This document shows positions 43,445-52,774 of a DNA stretch of 64,000 bases, in pieces. Numbering within the stretch: the stretch's first letter is position 1; every line of letters begins with the position of its first letter. The stretch is from positions 372,583-436,582 of the forward strand of contig NZ_CADFDU010000005.1 of NCBI RefSeq assembly GCF_902833045.1, in the 5' to 3' direction. The notes beneath the pieces were generated by a model. That model did not search any database and was not told the origin of the DNA. It worked only from the letters and a program-made list of their open reading frames with translations. Origin of the DNA: Burkholderia sp. BCC0322 (GTDB taxonomy: Bacteria; Pseudomonadota; Gammaproteobacteria; Burkholderiales; Burkholderiaceae). The position numbers and the translations under genes are program-made.

Positions 43445-45637
43445 ATGGTAACGGGGACGGGTGCGGCGCGACGCGCGAGAGCGATCGCTGCCGGGAGCGC
43501 GTTGTATGTGGCGGCAGCGGGCGGCGCACACGCGCAGGCATCGGGGGCGGCAGCCACGCCGCCGGCCGGCGCGGCTGCGGCCATGCTGCCGACAATCGAC
43601 GTGACGGGAAAGGCTGGCGGCGCGTCGAGCGGGCTCGTCGGGCTGCGCACCACGACCGGCACGAAGACCGACACGCCGGTGGCCGAGATCCCGCAGACGA
43701 TCAATCTCGTGACCGCGCAGCAGATCGAGATGACCGGCGCGACCGACCTGAACCAGGCGCTGCGCTACGTGCCGGGATTCGCGACCTTCGGCGCCGACAG
43801 CCGCACCGACTGGTATGCGGCGCTGCGCGGCTTCACGCCGACGCTGTATGTCGACGGCGTGGCCGCGCCGAATACGGCCATCATCGCGAACTGGCGTGTC
43901 GACCCCGACACGATCGATTCGATCGCCGTGCTGCGCGGGCCGACGTCGGTGCTGTACGGCGCAGGCGAGCCCGGCGCGATCGTCGACGTACACACGAAGC
44001 TCGCCGACGGCGAACGCGTCCGCGAAGCCGGCGTGCAGATCGGCAACGACGCGCGCAAGCAATTCGCGCTCGATGTCGGCGATGCGCTCGACCCGGACGG
44101 CCGCTATGCGTACCGCTTCGTCGGGGTGGCGCGCGACGGCAATGCGGTAACCGGCCCGAACGGCAACCGGCGCGTCGCGCTGGCGCCGTCGTTCCGCTGG
44201 CGGCCGAGCGCCGATACGTCGCTGACGCTCTCGGCGACGTTCCTGCAGGACAGCGGCGATATTTCGTCGAATTTCCTGCCCGCGTCGGGCACGGTGTTGC
44301 CGAACCCGAACGGCCGTCTGTCGCAGGACATCTACATGGGCGCCCCCGGGTTCAACGACTACCGGAAGAAGCAGGGGTCGCTCGGCTATGCGCTGGAGCA
44401 CCGCGTGAATGCCATCTGGTCGCTGCATCAGGACGTGCGCTGGTTGCACCTGTCGCTCGACGACGCGACGGTGTTCGGCAACGGCTTCGTGCCCCGCAGC
44501 ACTACCGACATGATGCGTTTCGCGGGGCTGTTCCAGCTCAACTACAGCCGGCTCGATCTCGACAACCACGCGCAGGCGCGCTTCGGCACGGGGCCGTTCG
44601 AACATACGCTGCTGCTCGGCGCGCAATATGACCGGCAGACGACGACCAACAGCGTGTGGCTCGCGCTCGCGCCGTCGCTCAACCTGTACCACCCCGTCTA
44701 CCGGCCCGTCACGGACGCGATTTTCTCCGGCCCGACGTCGCTTGGCCACGTCGACCAGTACACGGCGATGAACGCGTTCGGTGTGTACGCGCAGGACCAG
44801 ATCCGCTGGAAGCGCTGGACGTTGACGCTCGGCGGCCGCGAGGATTTCGTCAATGAGCGGTTCGACGACCGGACGACCGGCACTCAGGCGCAGCAGGACG
44901 TCAGTGCGTTCTCCGGGCGCGTCGGGCTCACCTATCAGGGTGACGCGGGGCTGTCGCCGTACGTGAGCTATTCGACGTCGTTCGATCCCGTCATCGGCGT
45001 GAGGATGTTTGGCGGCGGCTTGCCTAAGCCGACCCGCGGCAAGCAGACGGAAGCGGGGCTGCGCTGGCAGCCACCCGGCAGGAACCTGATGCTGAGCGCG
45101 GCCGTCTACCGGATCGACCAGACCAGCGTCGTGACGCCGACGCCGGCGAGTCTCGACCCGACCGGCACGACGTCGGTGCAGACCGGCAAGGTGCGCTCGC
45201 GCGGGATCGAGCTGAGCGCGCTCGGCAAGGTCACCCGCGAGTTGTCGGTGGTCGCGTCGTATGTGTATCAGGACGTCAAGAACGTGCAGGCGAACGACGC
45301 ATCGCTGAACCACTGGCCGGTGGCCGTGCCGCTGCCGCGGCAGATGGCGTCGATGTGGGCCGACTGGACCTGGCGTACGGGTGCCCTGGCGGGCCTCGGG
45401 ATCGGCGGCGGCGTGCGCTACCAGAGCGCATCGGCCGGCGCGCCCGACAATTCGTTGACCGTGCCGAGCGTGACGCTGGTGGACCTGGCCCTGCACTACG
45501 AGATGCCGCGCTGGCGGTTCGCGCTGAACGTCGCGAACCTGTTCGACCGGCGCTATGTCAGCGGCTGCCAGTCGTACGCCGTCTGCGTGTTCGGCAACGA
45601 GCGGACCGTGCTGGCCACCGCGAAAACCACCTGGTAA
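43445..45637 (+). CDS. TonB-dependent outer-membrane receptor
   Basis: The protein of about 730 residues has a signal peptide (AIAAGSALYVAAAGGAHA), a plug domain (VAEIPQTINLVTAQQIEMTG, ALRYVPGFATFG, TLYVDGVAAPNTA, DSIAVLRGPTSVLYG with PGAIVDV) and a 22-strand-type barrel ending LATAKTTW. The plug is like that of siderophore receptors (FhuA/FpvA group) and there is no N-terminal signalling domain. ATG 43445 was chosen for the signal peptide and usual length; an upstream in-frame ATG at 43217 would add 76 unlikely residues. The ligand is unknown. It is convergent with a receiver-AraC gene. Confidence 0.85.
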   Translation: MVTGTGAARRARAIAAGSALYVAAAGGAHAQASGAAATPPAGAAAAMLPTIDVTGKAGGASSGLVGLRTTTGTKTDTPVAEIPQTINLVTAQQIEMTGATDLNQALRYVPGFATFGADSRTDWYAALRGFTPTLYVDGVAAPNTAIIANWRVDPDTIDSIAVLRGPTSVLYGAGEPGAIVDVHTKLADGERVREAGVQIGNDARKQFALDVGDALDPDGRYAYRFVGVARDGNAVTGPNGNRRVALAPSFRWRPSADTSLTLSATFLQDSGDISSNFLPASGTVLPNPNGRLSQDIYMGAPGFNDYRKKQGSLGYALEHRVNAIWSLHQDVRWLHLSLDDATVFGNGFVPRSTTDMMRFAGLFQLNYSRLDLDNHAQARFGTGPFEHTLLLGAQYDRQTTTNSVWLALAPSLNLYHPVYRPVTDAIFSGPTSLGHVDQYTAMNAFGVYAQDQIRWKRWTLTLGGREDFVNERFDDRTTGTQAQQDVSAFSGRVGLTYQGDAGLSPYVSYSTSFDPVIGVRMFGGGLPKPTRGKQTEAGLRWQPPGRNLMLSAAVYRIDQTSVVTPTPASLDPTGTTSVQTGKVRSRGIELSALGKVTRELSVVASYVYQDVKNVQANDASLNHWPVAVPLPRQMASMWADWTWRTGALAGLGIGGGVRYQSASAGAPDNSLTVPSVTLVDLALHYEMPRWRFALNVANLFDRRYVSGCQSYAVCVFGNERTVLATAKTTW

Positions 45638-45658
45638 TCGCGAACGCGCGGAACGGTC

Positions 45659-46465
45659 CTACGCGTCGCGTTGGGGCTCCCGACGCGCGGTGCGCTCGCC
45701 GGCATGACGCTGGCGTCGCCACTCGGTCGGCGTGAGGCCGAACCGTTCGCGGAATGCGGTCGCGAAATTCGCCGGCGTGGAAAAACCGATTTCCTTCGCG
45801 ATGCTGGCAATGCTGAGCGACGTCGAGTCCAGCAGATCCTGCGCGATCCGCAGCCGCTCGTGCCGCAGATACTCGAACACCGTCTGGCCGAGATTGTCGC
45901 GAAACGCACGTGACAGCCGCTTTTCGTGGGTGCCGACCGCGCGTGCCAGTTGCTCCACCGTCGGCGGATCGTTCAGCGTCCGTGCCAGGTGGCGGATGGC
46001 CGCGCGCACGATGATGTCGTCGTCCTTGCCGGCCACGAACGGGCTTGCCGTGTCGACCGGCCGCTCGCGCTTCTCCCGTGCGAGCTGCACGCGAATCCGC
46101 GCGAGCACTTCGGCGGGCTCGAACGGCTTGACCACATAGTCGACGCAGCCGATTTCGAACCCTTCGAGGCGTTCGTGCAACGCGCCGGCCACGGTCAGGA
46201 AGATCACCGGAATCGCACACGTCAGCGGATCGGCGGCAAGCAGCCGGCAAGCGGTGAAACCGTCCATCCGCGGCATGCGGACATCCATCAGGATCAGGTC
46301 GGGCATGAGCGCCTGCGCACGCTGGCACGCTTGCAGCCCGTCGGATGCAATGCTGATCCGGCACCCCGTGCCGCGCAGGATGTCGATCAGCAAGCGAAGC
46401 TGGTCGGGCTGATCGTCGACGATCAGGAGATGGGCGTCGCCCAATGCGGAGATCGATGGATGCAT
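45659..46465 (-). CDS. receiver-AraC hybrid response regulator
   Basis: The 268-residue protein fuses a receiver domain (LLIVDDQPDQLRLL, phosphoacceptor Asp in LILMDVRMPRMDG, Lys in YVVKPFEP) to an AraC-type DNA-binding domain (TVEQLARAVGTHEKRLSRAF and SIASIAKEIGFSTPANFATA). No cognate kinase is encoded nearby. It converges on the TonB-dependent receptor with 21 bp between stops, so it may control it or an outside target. ATG 46465 begins the receiver; an in-frame start further upstream adds an Arg/Gln-rich leader. Confidence 0.88.
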   Translation of the reverse strand: MHPSISALGDAHLLIVDDQPDQLRLLIDILRGTGCRISIASDGLQACQRAQALMPDLILMDVRMPRMDGFTACRLLAADPLTCAIPVIFLTVAGALHERLEGFEIGCVDYVVKPFEPAEVLARIRVQLAREKRERPVDTASPFVAGKDDDIIVRAAIRHLARTLNDPPTVEQLARAVGTHEKRLSRAFRDNLGQTVFEYLRHERLRIAQDLLDSTSLSIASIAKEIGFSTPANFATAFRERFGLTPTEWRRQRHAGERTARREPQRDA

Positions 46466-47313
46466 CGTGCACCTGTTCTGGAATGGCTGCTGGCTGCGTT
46501 CCTGCGGGTGGCCGGCCCGGTTCGGATAGTCGTCGGAAGCCGCTCTATGGCGACGCACAAACGCATCGATATTCGGATTTCGCCCAGCTACGCGACAGAC
46601 ATCCGGTCGGCGTAATGCCCGGCATGGCTTGTTTTGATCACGGATCCGGGAAAGGCGCGGAGCGTTGCCGTCGTCGCGTGACGAATAGGGCGCGGCTGCC
46701 GGTACCGATGCGAGGCGAATTGTAGGGGCATATTTAGATTCCTGCCAGAAGCATTGACTCTATTCGCTTCATTCCGATTTTGGGAATCTTCAGCGTGTAT
46801 TGTGGTTTGCATTCGCGGTTTGGCATGCGGAAGCCTGTCCATTTCCGCCATTTTCATTCCCGTCGTCGTGACCAGTCGCGCCGTGCGGTGGCTTTTCGGC
46901 GGAAATTTGCTGCCGGAAATTATCGTTAATCCGCTTCAGCAAAGTATTTATGCGCCAGAAAAAACATCCTGATTAATTTTGGCGGAGAGAAATCGTTTGC
47001 GAGATGAGCGTTTTTAACGTAACGCATTGAATATATTGAATTTTACAATCTATAAAGAATGTCACCTTCAATAATTTTAGATCGTGTCTCATAATTCGTC
47101 CGAACTTTGAAAGCAGGGTTGCACCGAGCAGCACGAGGCACGGTGGGTTGTGACGGATGTTGTGCGATTCGGGTCCGAGGCATCAATCGATGTGTATCCG
47201 GACGCAAGTCCGTCGCGCACAAGTGAAAATCCGGTTGCCGTAGATGAAATAAAAGAAGCGGGGTTGGTCGCGGTCGACGCGACATCAAATCAGGGGTGTT
47301 CATAACGACGGGT

Positions 47314-47378
47314 TGAATCTCCGGATTCAGTCGATGGACGAATTCGTCCATATAAAACGATATGCATTCCTAATGCAT
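47314..47378. repeat. cluster of three inverted repeats (candidate operators)
   Basis: In 65 bp lie TGAATCTCCGGATTCA (47314-47329), the perfect 18-bp palindrome ATGGACGAATTCGTCCAT (47334-47351) and ATGCATT-CCT-AATGCAT (47362-47378). They sit 220-285 bp before the adhesin start. Confidence 0.55.
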
Positions 47379-47412
47379 TGCCTGGATTAACGGAACGGGC
47401 CGTAACACGAAC

Positions 47413-47478
47413 GGCGTGCCCGGGCTTTCGAACGTCCCGTCGCGACGGGCGGACGAGGCGTGTCGCCTTCGGCACGCC
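47413..47478 (+). repeat. nested GC-rich stem in the adhesin leader
   Basis: GGCGTGCC (47413-47420) can pair with GGCACGCC (47471-47478), enclosing the palindrome CCCGTCGCGACGGG (47436-47449). This could be a terminator-like or regulatory RNA structure about 120-185 bp before the adhesin start codon. Confidence 0.4.
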
Positions 47479-47598
47479 CGGGCCGGGCATGGGAGCCGGG
47501 TTCCGCACTGAAGTCGCAATCGTAACGCAGCTGAAGTCTTCAACAAAAAGTAAGTAGTCCGTATTCAAACCAAACGCTACAAAACGGAGCAGAAGACC

Positions 47599-50500
47599 AT
47601 GAAGAGGAAGCAGATTTCGGCGCTGGCCGCCGCCATGTTCACGGGTGCAGGTGTCATGATCGCCGGCGCCGCGCACGCGGACAATTTCGTCGACCGCGGC
47701 AACCCGGACAACGCGCTGAGCGGCCAGTGCATCGACGGCACGAACCCGCTGTGCGTGTCGACCAAGAGCGGGACTTACGTGGCGGTGAGCACGGCAAACG
47801 TCACGATGGGAACGAATGCCAAGGCCGGCGCCAGCGGCATCGCGATCGGCGACCAGTCGAATGCGAGCAGCAAGGGCGGCACCAGCAGCGGCGGCGCGAT
47901 TGCCGTCGGCGTCGGCGCGCAGGCGCTGGCGAACTCGGCCACGGCGATCGGCACGGTAGCCGTCGCGCAAGGCAACACGGCGCTCGCCATCGGTCGCCAG
48001 TCGGCCGCGGTCGGCGATTTCTCGATGGCGCTCGGCAACGTCGCGGATGCGCACGGTACGAGCTCGATCGCGCTTGGCCACTCGGCGCTCGCCAGCGGCG
48101 ATCGCTCGGTTGCGATCGGCGGCGCCAACCCGACGTCGAGCGACGGCGTGTCCAGCGGCGCGGCGTACGACGCGGCGACGCAGACGCGCGCCGGCGGCAC
48201 GCAATCCGTGGCGATCGGCGCAGGCGCGCAGACGAACGACAACAACCAGGTGGCGATCGGCTCGGGCAGCGTTGGCGCGAACAATGGCGGTACGCCGGTG
48301 TTCGGCGGCACGGCCGCGCCGGTTGGCGGCGCGGTGTCGTTCGGCGCGCTCGGCAAGGAGCGCCAGCTCAAGAACGTCGCGGCGGGCGCGGCCGATACGG
48401 ACGCCGTCAATGTCCAGCAGCTGAAGAACGTGAACGGCGCGCTCAGCACGAGCATCGCCAACGTCGACGCACGCGTGACGTCGGTCGGCAATTCGCTGTC
48501 GACCACGATCTCGAACGTCGACCAGCGCGTGACCAGCGTGGGCAACAGCCTCAGCACCAGCATCGTGACGGCAACGAAGAACGTCGTGAAATACACCGAC
48601 GATTCGCATGCGGCGATCGCACTCGACGGCAGCAACGGCACGACGATCAACGGCGTCGCGGCCGGCGTCGCCGATACCGATGCGGTCAACGTCGGCCAGC
48701 TGAAGGGCAGCGTCGCACCGCTGCAGACGTCGATCTCGACGGCGGCATCGAACATCACGAACCTACAGACCAGCGTCGCCGGCATCAACACGTCGCTGAG
48801 CACGGCGACCACCAATATCGGCAACCTGCAGGCAGCCGACGCACGCAACGTGAAGTACGACGGCCAGAGCGGATTCGACTCGGTGACGTTCGCCGGCACG
48901 AACGGCACGACGCTGCACAACGTCGCGGCCGGTGTCGCGAACACCGATGCGGTGAACGTCGGGCAATTGAACGGCGGCCTGTCGTCGCTCAGCACAAGCG
49001 TGACGAACAACATCAACACGACGCTCGGCAATCTGAGCACGTCGATCAACAATCAGATCGGCAACGCGACGAAGAATGCCGTGCAGTACGACGACGATGC
49101 GCACAGCGGCGTGACGCTCGGCGGCAAGGGGGCGCAGTCGCCGGTCGCGCTGCACAACGTGGCGGACGGCATTGCCGCGAGCGACGCGGTGAACGTCGGC
49201 CAGCTCGGCAAGGCCACCGACACGCTCAACCAGTCGATCACGAACGTCGGCAACAGCGTGACGACGCTCGGCAACCAGGTGACGACGAATACGGGCAACA
49301 TCGCCGCGCTCCAGCAGGACGCGCTGCTGTGGAACGCGAACCTCGGTGCGTACGATGCGAGCCACGGCGGCAACGGCCCGCAACGCATCGGTAATGTCGC
49401 AGCCGGTGTCGCGAACACCGATGCGGTGAACGTCGGGCAATTGAACGGCGGCCTGTCGTCGCTCAGCACGAGCGTGACGAACAACATCAACACGACGCTC
49501 GGCAATCTGAGCACGTCGATCAACAACCAGATCGGTAACGCGACGAAGAACGCGGTGCAGTACGACGACGATGCGCACAGCGGCGTGACGCTCGGCGGCA
49601 AGGGGGCGCAGTCGCCGGTCGCGCTGCACAACGTGGCGGACGGCATTGCCGCGAGCGACGCGGTGAACGTCGGCCAGCTCGGCAAGGCCACCGACACGCT
49701 CAACCAGTCGATCACGAACGTCGGCAACAGCGTGACGACGCTCGGCAACCAGGTGACGACGAATACGGGCAACATCGCCGCGCTCCAGCAGGACGCGCTC
49801 CAGTGGAACGCGAACCTCGGCACCTACGACGCGAGCCACGGCGGCAACGGCCCGCAACGCATCGGCAATGTCGCGGCCGGCAAGAACGGAACGGACGCGG
49901 TCAACGTCGACCAGTTGAACGCGGCGGTTCAGAACGGCACGAGCCAGCTCGATGCGCTCGCCGTGAAGTACGACGACGCGAGCAAGAAGCAGGTTTCGCT
50001 CGGCGCAGGTAACGGCGGGAGCCCGGTGCGCCTGACCAACGTCGCGGAAGGCAACGTTGCAGCCGGCAGCACGGACGCGGTGAACGGCGCGCAACTGCGC
50101 CGCGCGACCGACGGCACGGCAGCCGCGCTGGGCGGCGGTGCGACGGCGAATCCGGATGGCTCGATCAGCGCGCCGGCCTATAAAGTCGGCGGCGGTTCGT
50201 TCAACAACGTCGGCGACGCGCTCACGAACCTCGACGGCCGCGTCGGCAGCAACACGACGACGCTCGAGAATCACGAAACGCGCATCGGCAACGCCGAAAC
50301 GAACATCGCCGGCAACACGGCGGCGATCGCCGGACTGCAGCAGGACGCGCTCCAGTTCGACCCGAAGGCCGGCGCATACAATGCGGCGCGCGGCGGGGCG
50401 CCGACGAAGCTGACGAACGTGGCCGACGGCACCATCGCCGCGGGCAGCACGGACGCGGTGAACGGTGGCCAGTTGTCGGGCGTGAAGTCGTCGCTCGAAC

Positions 50501-51687
50501 AGCAGATCACGCAAGTGTCCAACCAGGCGGGCGAGGCCGTGAAGAATGTCGTCAAGTACGATGTCGACACGAGCGGCAACCGGCTGAATTCGGTATCGCT
50601 CATCGGCGGCGACGCGAATGCGGCCGTCGTGCTGAAGAACGTCGCCGCAGGCACCGACGATACGGACGCGGTGAACGTGAAGCAGCTGAAGGGCGTCCAG
50701 TCGAGTCTCAACCAGCTCGGCGCGCTCGCGGTGCAGTACGACGACAGCTCAAAGAGCTCGATCACGCTCGGCGGCGCCGGCGGCACGCGCATCACCAACG
50801 TGCAGGCCGGGACGCTCAGCGCCACCAGCACGGACGCGGTGAACGGTTCGCAGCTCTACGCGACCAACCAGCAGGTCGCGAAGAACACGACCGATATCAC
50901 GAACCTGCAGGGGAACGTGACCAATATCGCGAACGGCAAGGCCGGCCTCGTGCAGCAGCAGGATCCGAACGGCGCGGTCACGGTCGGGAAGGACACCGGC
51001 GGCACCAGCGTGAATTTCTCCGGTACCGCGGGCGACCGCGTGCTGACCGGTGTCGCGGCGGGCGTGAAGGACAACGACGCGGTCAACATGGGCCAGTTCA
51101 ACACGGCGCTGAAGAACGTGGCGGCCAACGACCAGATCCGCGCAGCGGTGACCGATGCGAACACCACGTGGATCGCGCGTGCCGATGCGGGCGCCATCGG
51201 GTCGACGGCAACCGCAACCGGCAAGAACGCGGTGGCGGTCGGCCAGGGCTCCGTCGCCGATCGCGACAATTCGTTCTCGGTCGGCTCGAAGGGCGGCGAG
51301 CGCCAGGTCACGAACGTCGCGGCCGGCACGGCGCCGACCGATGCGGTGAACGTGCAGCAACTGAACGACAACCTGTCGGCCGCGTCGAATCAGGCGAAGG
51401 GCTACACCGACCAGCGCATCGGCCAGGTGTACAACTCGTTCAACGACCTGAAGAAGGACATGTACGGCGGCGTGGCATCGGCAATGGCCGTGGCCGGCCT
51501 GCCGCAACCGACGGGCGCGGGCCGCTCGATGGTCTCGGCGGCGACGTCGAACTATCACGGCCAGCAGGGTTTCGCCGCCGGGTATTCGTACGTGACGGAA
51601 AGTAACCGCTGGGTCGTCAAGGCTTCGGTGACGGGCAACACGCGTTCGGATTTCGGCGCGGTGGTGGGCGCGGGTTACCAGTTCTGA
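47599..51687 (+). CDS. trimeric autotransporter adhesin (YadA/Hia type)
   Basis: The 1362-residue protein has a signal peptide (about 1-27, ending AGAAHA), a YadA-like head with left-handed-roll repeats (TALAIGRQSAAVGDFSMALG, SIALGHSALASGDRSVAIGG), a long stalk with 13 neck/connector motifs containing DAVN (for example NVAAGVANTDAVNVGQL), and a C-terminal trimeric membrane anchor (about 1270-1362, ending VVGAGYQF). Such proteins mediate adhesion, autoaggregation and serum resistance. A 474-bp (158-residue) module is duplicated at 48928-49875. GGAGCAGAAGACC precedes the ATG. It stands alone and ends at a hairpin. Confidence 0.95.
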   Translation: MKRKQISALAAAMFTGAGVMIAGAAHADNFVDRGNPDNALSGQCIDGTNPLCVSTKSGTYVAVSTANVTMGTNAKAGASGIAIGDQSNASSKGGTSSGGAIAVGVGAQALANSATAIGTVAVAQGNTALAIGRQSAAVGDFSMALGNVADAHGTSSIALGHSALASGDRSVAIGGANPTSSDGVSSGAAYDAATQTRAGGTQSVAIGAGAQTNDNNQVAIGSGSVGANNGGTPVFGGTAAPVGGAVSFGALGKERQLKNVAAGAADTDAVNVQQLKNVNGALSTSIANVDARVTSVGNSLSTTISNVDQRVTSVGNSLSTSIVTATKNVVKYTDDSHAAIALDGSNGTTINGVAAGVADTDAVNVGQLKGSVAPLQTSISTAASNITNLQTSVAGINTSLSTATTNIGNLQAADARNVKYDGQSGFDSVTFAGTNGTTLHNVAAGVANTDAVNVGQLNGGLSSLSTSVTNNINTTLGNLSTSINNQIGNATKNAVQYDDDAHSGVTLGGKGAQSPVALHNVADGIAASDAVNVGQLGKATDTLNQSITNVGNSVTTLGNQVTTNTGNIAALQQDALLWNANLGAYDASHGGNGPQRIGNVAAGVANTDAVNVGQLNGGLSSLSTSVTNNINTTLGNLSTSINNQIGNATKNAVQYDDDAHSGVTLGGKGAQSPVALHNVADGIAASDAVNVGQLGKATDTLNQSITNVGNSVTTLGNQVTTNTGNIAALQQDALQWNANLGTYDASHGGNGPQRIGNVAAGKNGTDAVNVDQLNAAVQNGTSQLDALAVKYDDASKKQVSLGAGNGGSPVRLTNVAEGNVAAGSTDAVNGAQLRRATDGTAAALGGGATANPDGSISAPAYKVGGGSFNNVGDALTNLDGRVGSNTTTLENHETRIGNAETNIAGNTAAIAGLQQDALQFDPKAGAYNAARGGAPTKLTNVADGTIAAGSTDAVNGGQLSGVKSSLEQQITQVSNQAGEAVKNVVKYDVDTSGNRLNSVSLIGGDANAAVVLKNVAAGTDDTDAVNVKQLKGVQSSLNQLGALAVQYDDSSKSSITLGGAGGTRITNVQAGTLSATSTDAVNGSQLYATNQQVAKNTTDITNLQGNVTNIANGKAGLVQQQDPNGAVTVGKDTGGTSVNFSGTAGDRVLTGVAAGVKDNDAVNMGQFNTALKNVAANDQIRAAVTDANTTWIARADAGAIGSTATATGKNAVAVGQGSVADRDNSFSVGSKGGERQVTNVAAGTAPTDAVNVQQLNDNLSAASNQAKGYTDQRIGQVYNSFNDLKKDMYGGVASAMAVAGLPQPTGAGRSMVSAATSNYHGQQGFAAGYSYVTESNRWVVKASVTGNTRSDFGAVVGAGYQF
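48928..49875 (+). repeat. tandem 474-bp repeat inside the adhesin gene
   Basis: Copy 1 spans 48928-49401 and copy 2 spans 49402-49875, in frame (158 codons) and nearly identical. Differences are a few silent changes plus QQDALLWNANLGAY versus QQDALQWNANLGTY. The module encodes two neck motifs and the stalk segment between them. Confidence 0.85.
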
Positions 51688-51702
51688 CGTCGTTCTACGC
51701 CA

Positions 51703-51732
51703 GTGCCGGGCAGTGTTTGTGATGCCCGGCAC
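51703..51732 (+). terminator. hairpin after the adhesin gene
   Basis: GTGCCGGGCA and TGCCCGGCAC form a perfect 10-bp stem with a 10-nt loop, 15 bp after the adhesin stop. No long T-run follows. The rest of the gap to 52119 holds no supported gene. Confidence 0.6.
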
Positions 51733-52119
51733 CGGCGGGAAATCCGTGGCCCGGGGTGGACTTGTCTGCCTCGGGCCATCGGCGTCTGATGCGCCGCGAC
51801 GATCGACAGGGTTGCGCCGAGCGCGTCCGGCAGGCCACGCCGCTTGCCCTGCGCGCGAGTCTCACACGGCACACACCGGAAAAATGGCGTCGGCAGGAGG
51901 CGTCGATCGAGGGTGTTCCGGCCAATCCCGACTGAATGCGAGTAGCACGATCCGCCGCGGTCGCAACGTCGCCTCAACCCTCGATTTCACGCGGGTTCGC
52001 GCGCGGTCGAAACATGCGTGCAATGCGAGTTGTCGAATGTGAGCGTCGGCCCGTATTCTGAATTCGTCGGGCGGAACGGCATGGGGCCTCCGCCGATCCA
52101 CGCATGACAGGGACTCGCA
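51733..52119. other. intergenic region upstream of the VOC gene
   Basis: About 390 bp between the adhesin terminator and the VOC gene. Open frames here are arginine- and proline-rich without family features. Nothing supported was seen. Confidence 0.4.
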
Positions 52120-52527
52120 ATGACCGCCATGACGCAAACCATGAAGCTCAATCACCTGAGCTTCCCCTCGGTCGACACACGGGCCACGGCCCGATTCTTC
52201 GAGCGGCACCTCGGCTTCACGATCGCGGGAAGCTGGGAGAAATCCTGGATCCTCAAGCGCCCGGGCTTCGACGTGGTGATCGATCACGTCAGCGACGACG
52301 TCCCGGCATGGCCGACGAATTTCCACGTCGGGTTCGAACTGCCGAGCCTCGATGCCGTTCACACGTTGTTCGAACGCTTCAGGGATGAGGGCGTCGAGAT
52401 GGTGACGGACATCTTCGACAACGGGCGCGGCTCGCGCTTCTTCTGTCGCGCACCGGGCGGCGTGATGTTCGAGCTGAACACGCGCGCGGATGCCGCGCCG
52501 GAATATCGCGGCACGTTCGACGACTGA
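52120..52527 (+). CDS. VOC-family (glyoxalase/dioxygenase fold) protein
   Basis: The 135-residue single-domain protein has the VOC fold pattern: MKLNHLSFPSVDTRATARFF (first metal-ligand His in LNHLSF), FHVGFEL as second strand and GGVMFELNT with the terminal Glu ligand. Members act as lyases, dioxygenases or drug-binding proteins on metal centres. The reaction is unknown. AGGGAC lies upstream of ATG 52120; ATG codons at 52129 and 52141 are possible internal starts. Confidence 0.85.
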   Translation: MTAMTQTMKLNHLSFPSVDTRATARFFERHLGFTIAGSWEKSWILKRPGFDVVIDHVSDDVPAWPTNFHVGFELPSLDAVHTLFERFRDEGVEMVTDIFDNGRGSRFFCRAPGGVMFELNTRADAAPEYRGTFDD

Positions 52528-52536
52528 TGCAGGCAA

Positions 52537-52616
52537 GCGCCGCGCTCGACCGCTGGCGCGGATCAGCGTGTCGATGACTGCGCGGGTGCGAGAGCACCCG
52601 GTGATTTCTGTCCACG
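52537..52616 (-). pseudogene. remnant of a P-loop kinase-like gene C terminus
   Basis: On the minus strand this segment reads WTEITGCSRTRAVIDTLIRAS, nearly the same as the C terminus of the gene at 53558-54088 (WTEITQPSRTRAVIDMLIRAS). The DNA aligns without gaps for about 80 bp with 53547-53626. The rest of the gene is missing, so it is a relic of a duplication. The remaining bases up to 52774 hold the promoter region of the next SDR. Confidence 0.65.
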
Positions 52617-52774
52617 ACCGATCGCGGCAGTACGCGACACGACCGATCCGCACCGTCCGCAACCCGACGGAGGGGCGCCGTTGCGCAGGACTTCAAAAGC
52701 AAGAAACGGAGTGTCTGCCGGCGTACAGTCATCTACATTGCCGTGACCAACTTCACTCACGGGATGTAAAAACC

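Larger units (their letters stand above)
46466..47598. promoter_or_regulatory. AT-rich upstream region of the adhesin gene
   Basis: This 1.13-kb region has no supported gene. From about 46730 to 47090 it is clearly AT-richer than the rest of the window. Near the 3' end it carries three inverted repeats at 47314-47378 and a second group of GC-rich dyads at 47413-47478. It is probably the promoter and long leader of the adhesin; silencing by H-NS-like proteins at the AT-rich part is a guess. Confidence 0.5.

Noticed and set aside
48763-50514. 583-codon repetitive open frame antisense to the adhesin
   Set aside because: The repetition mirrors the adhesin neck repeats; no ribosome site or independent family.
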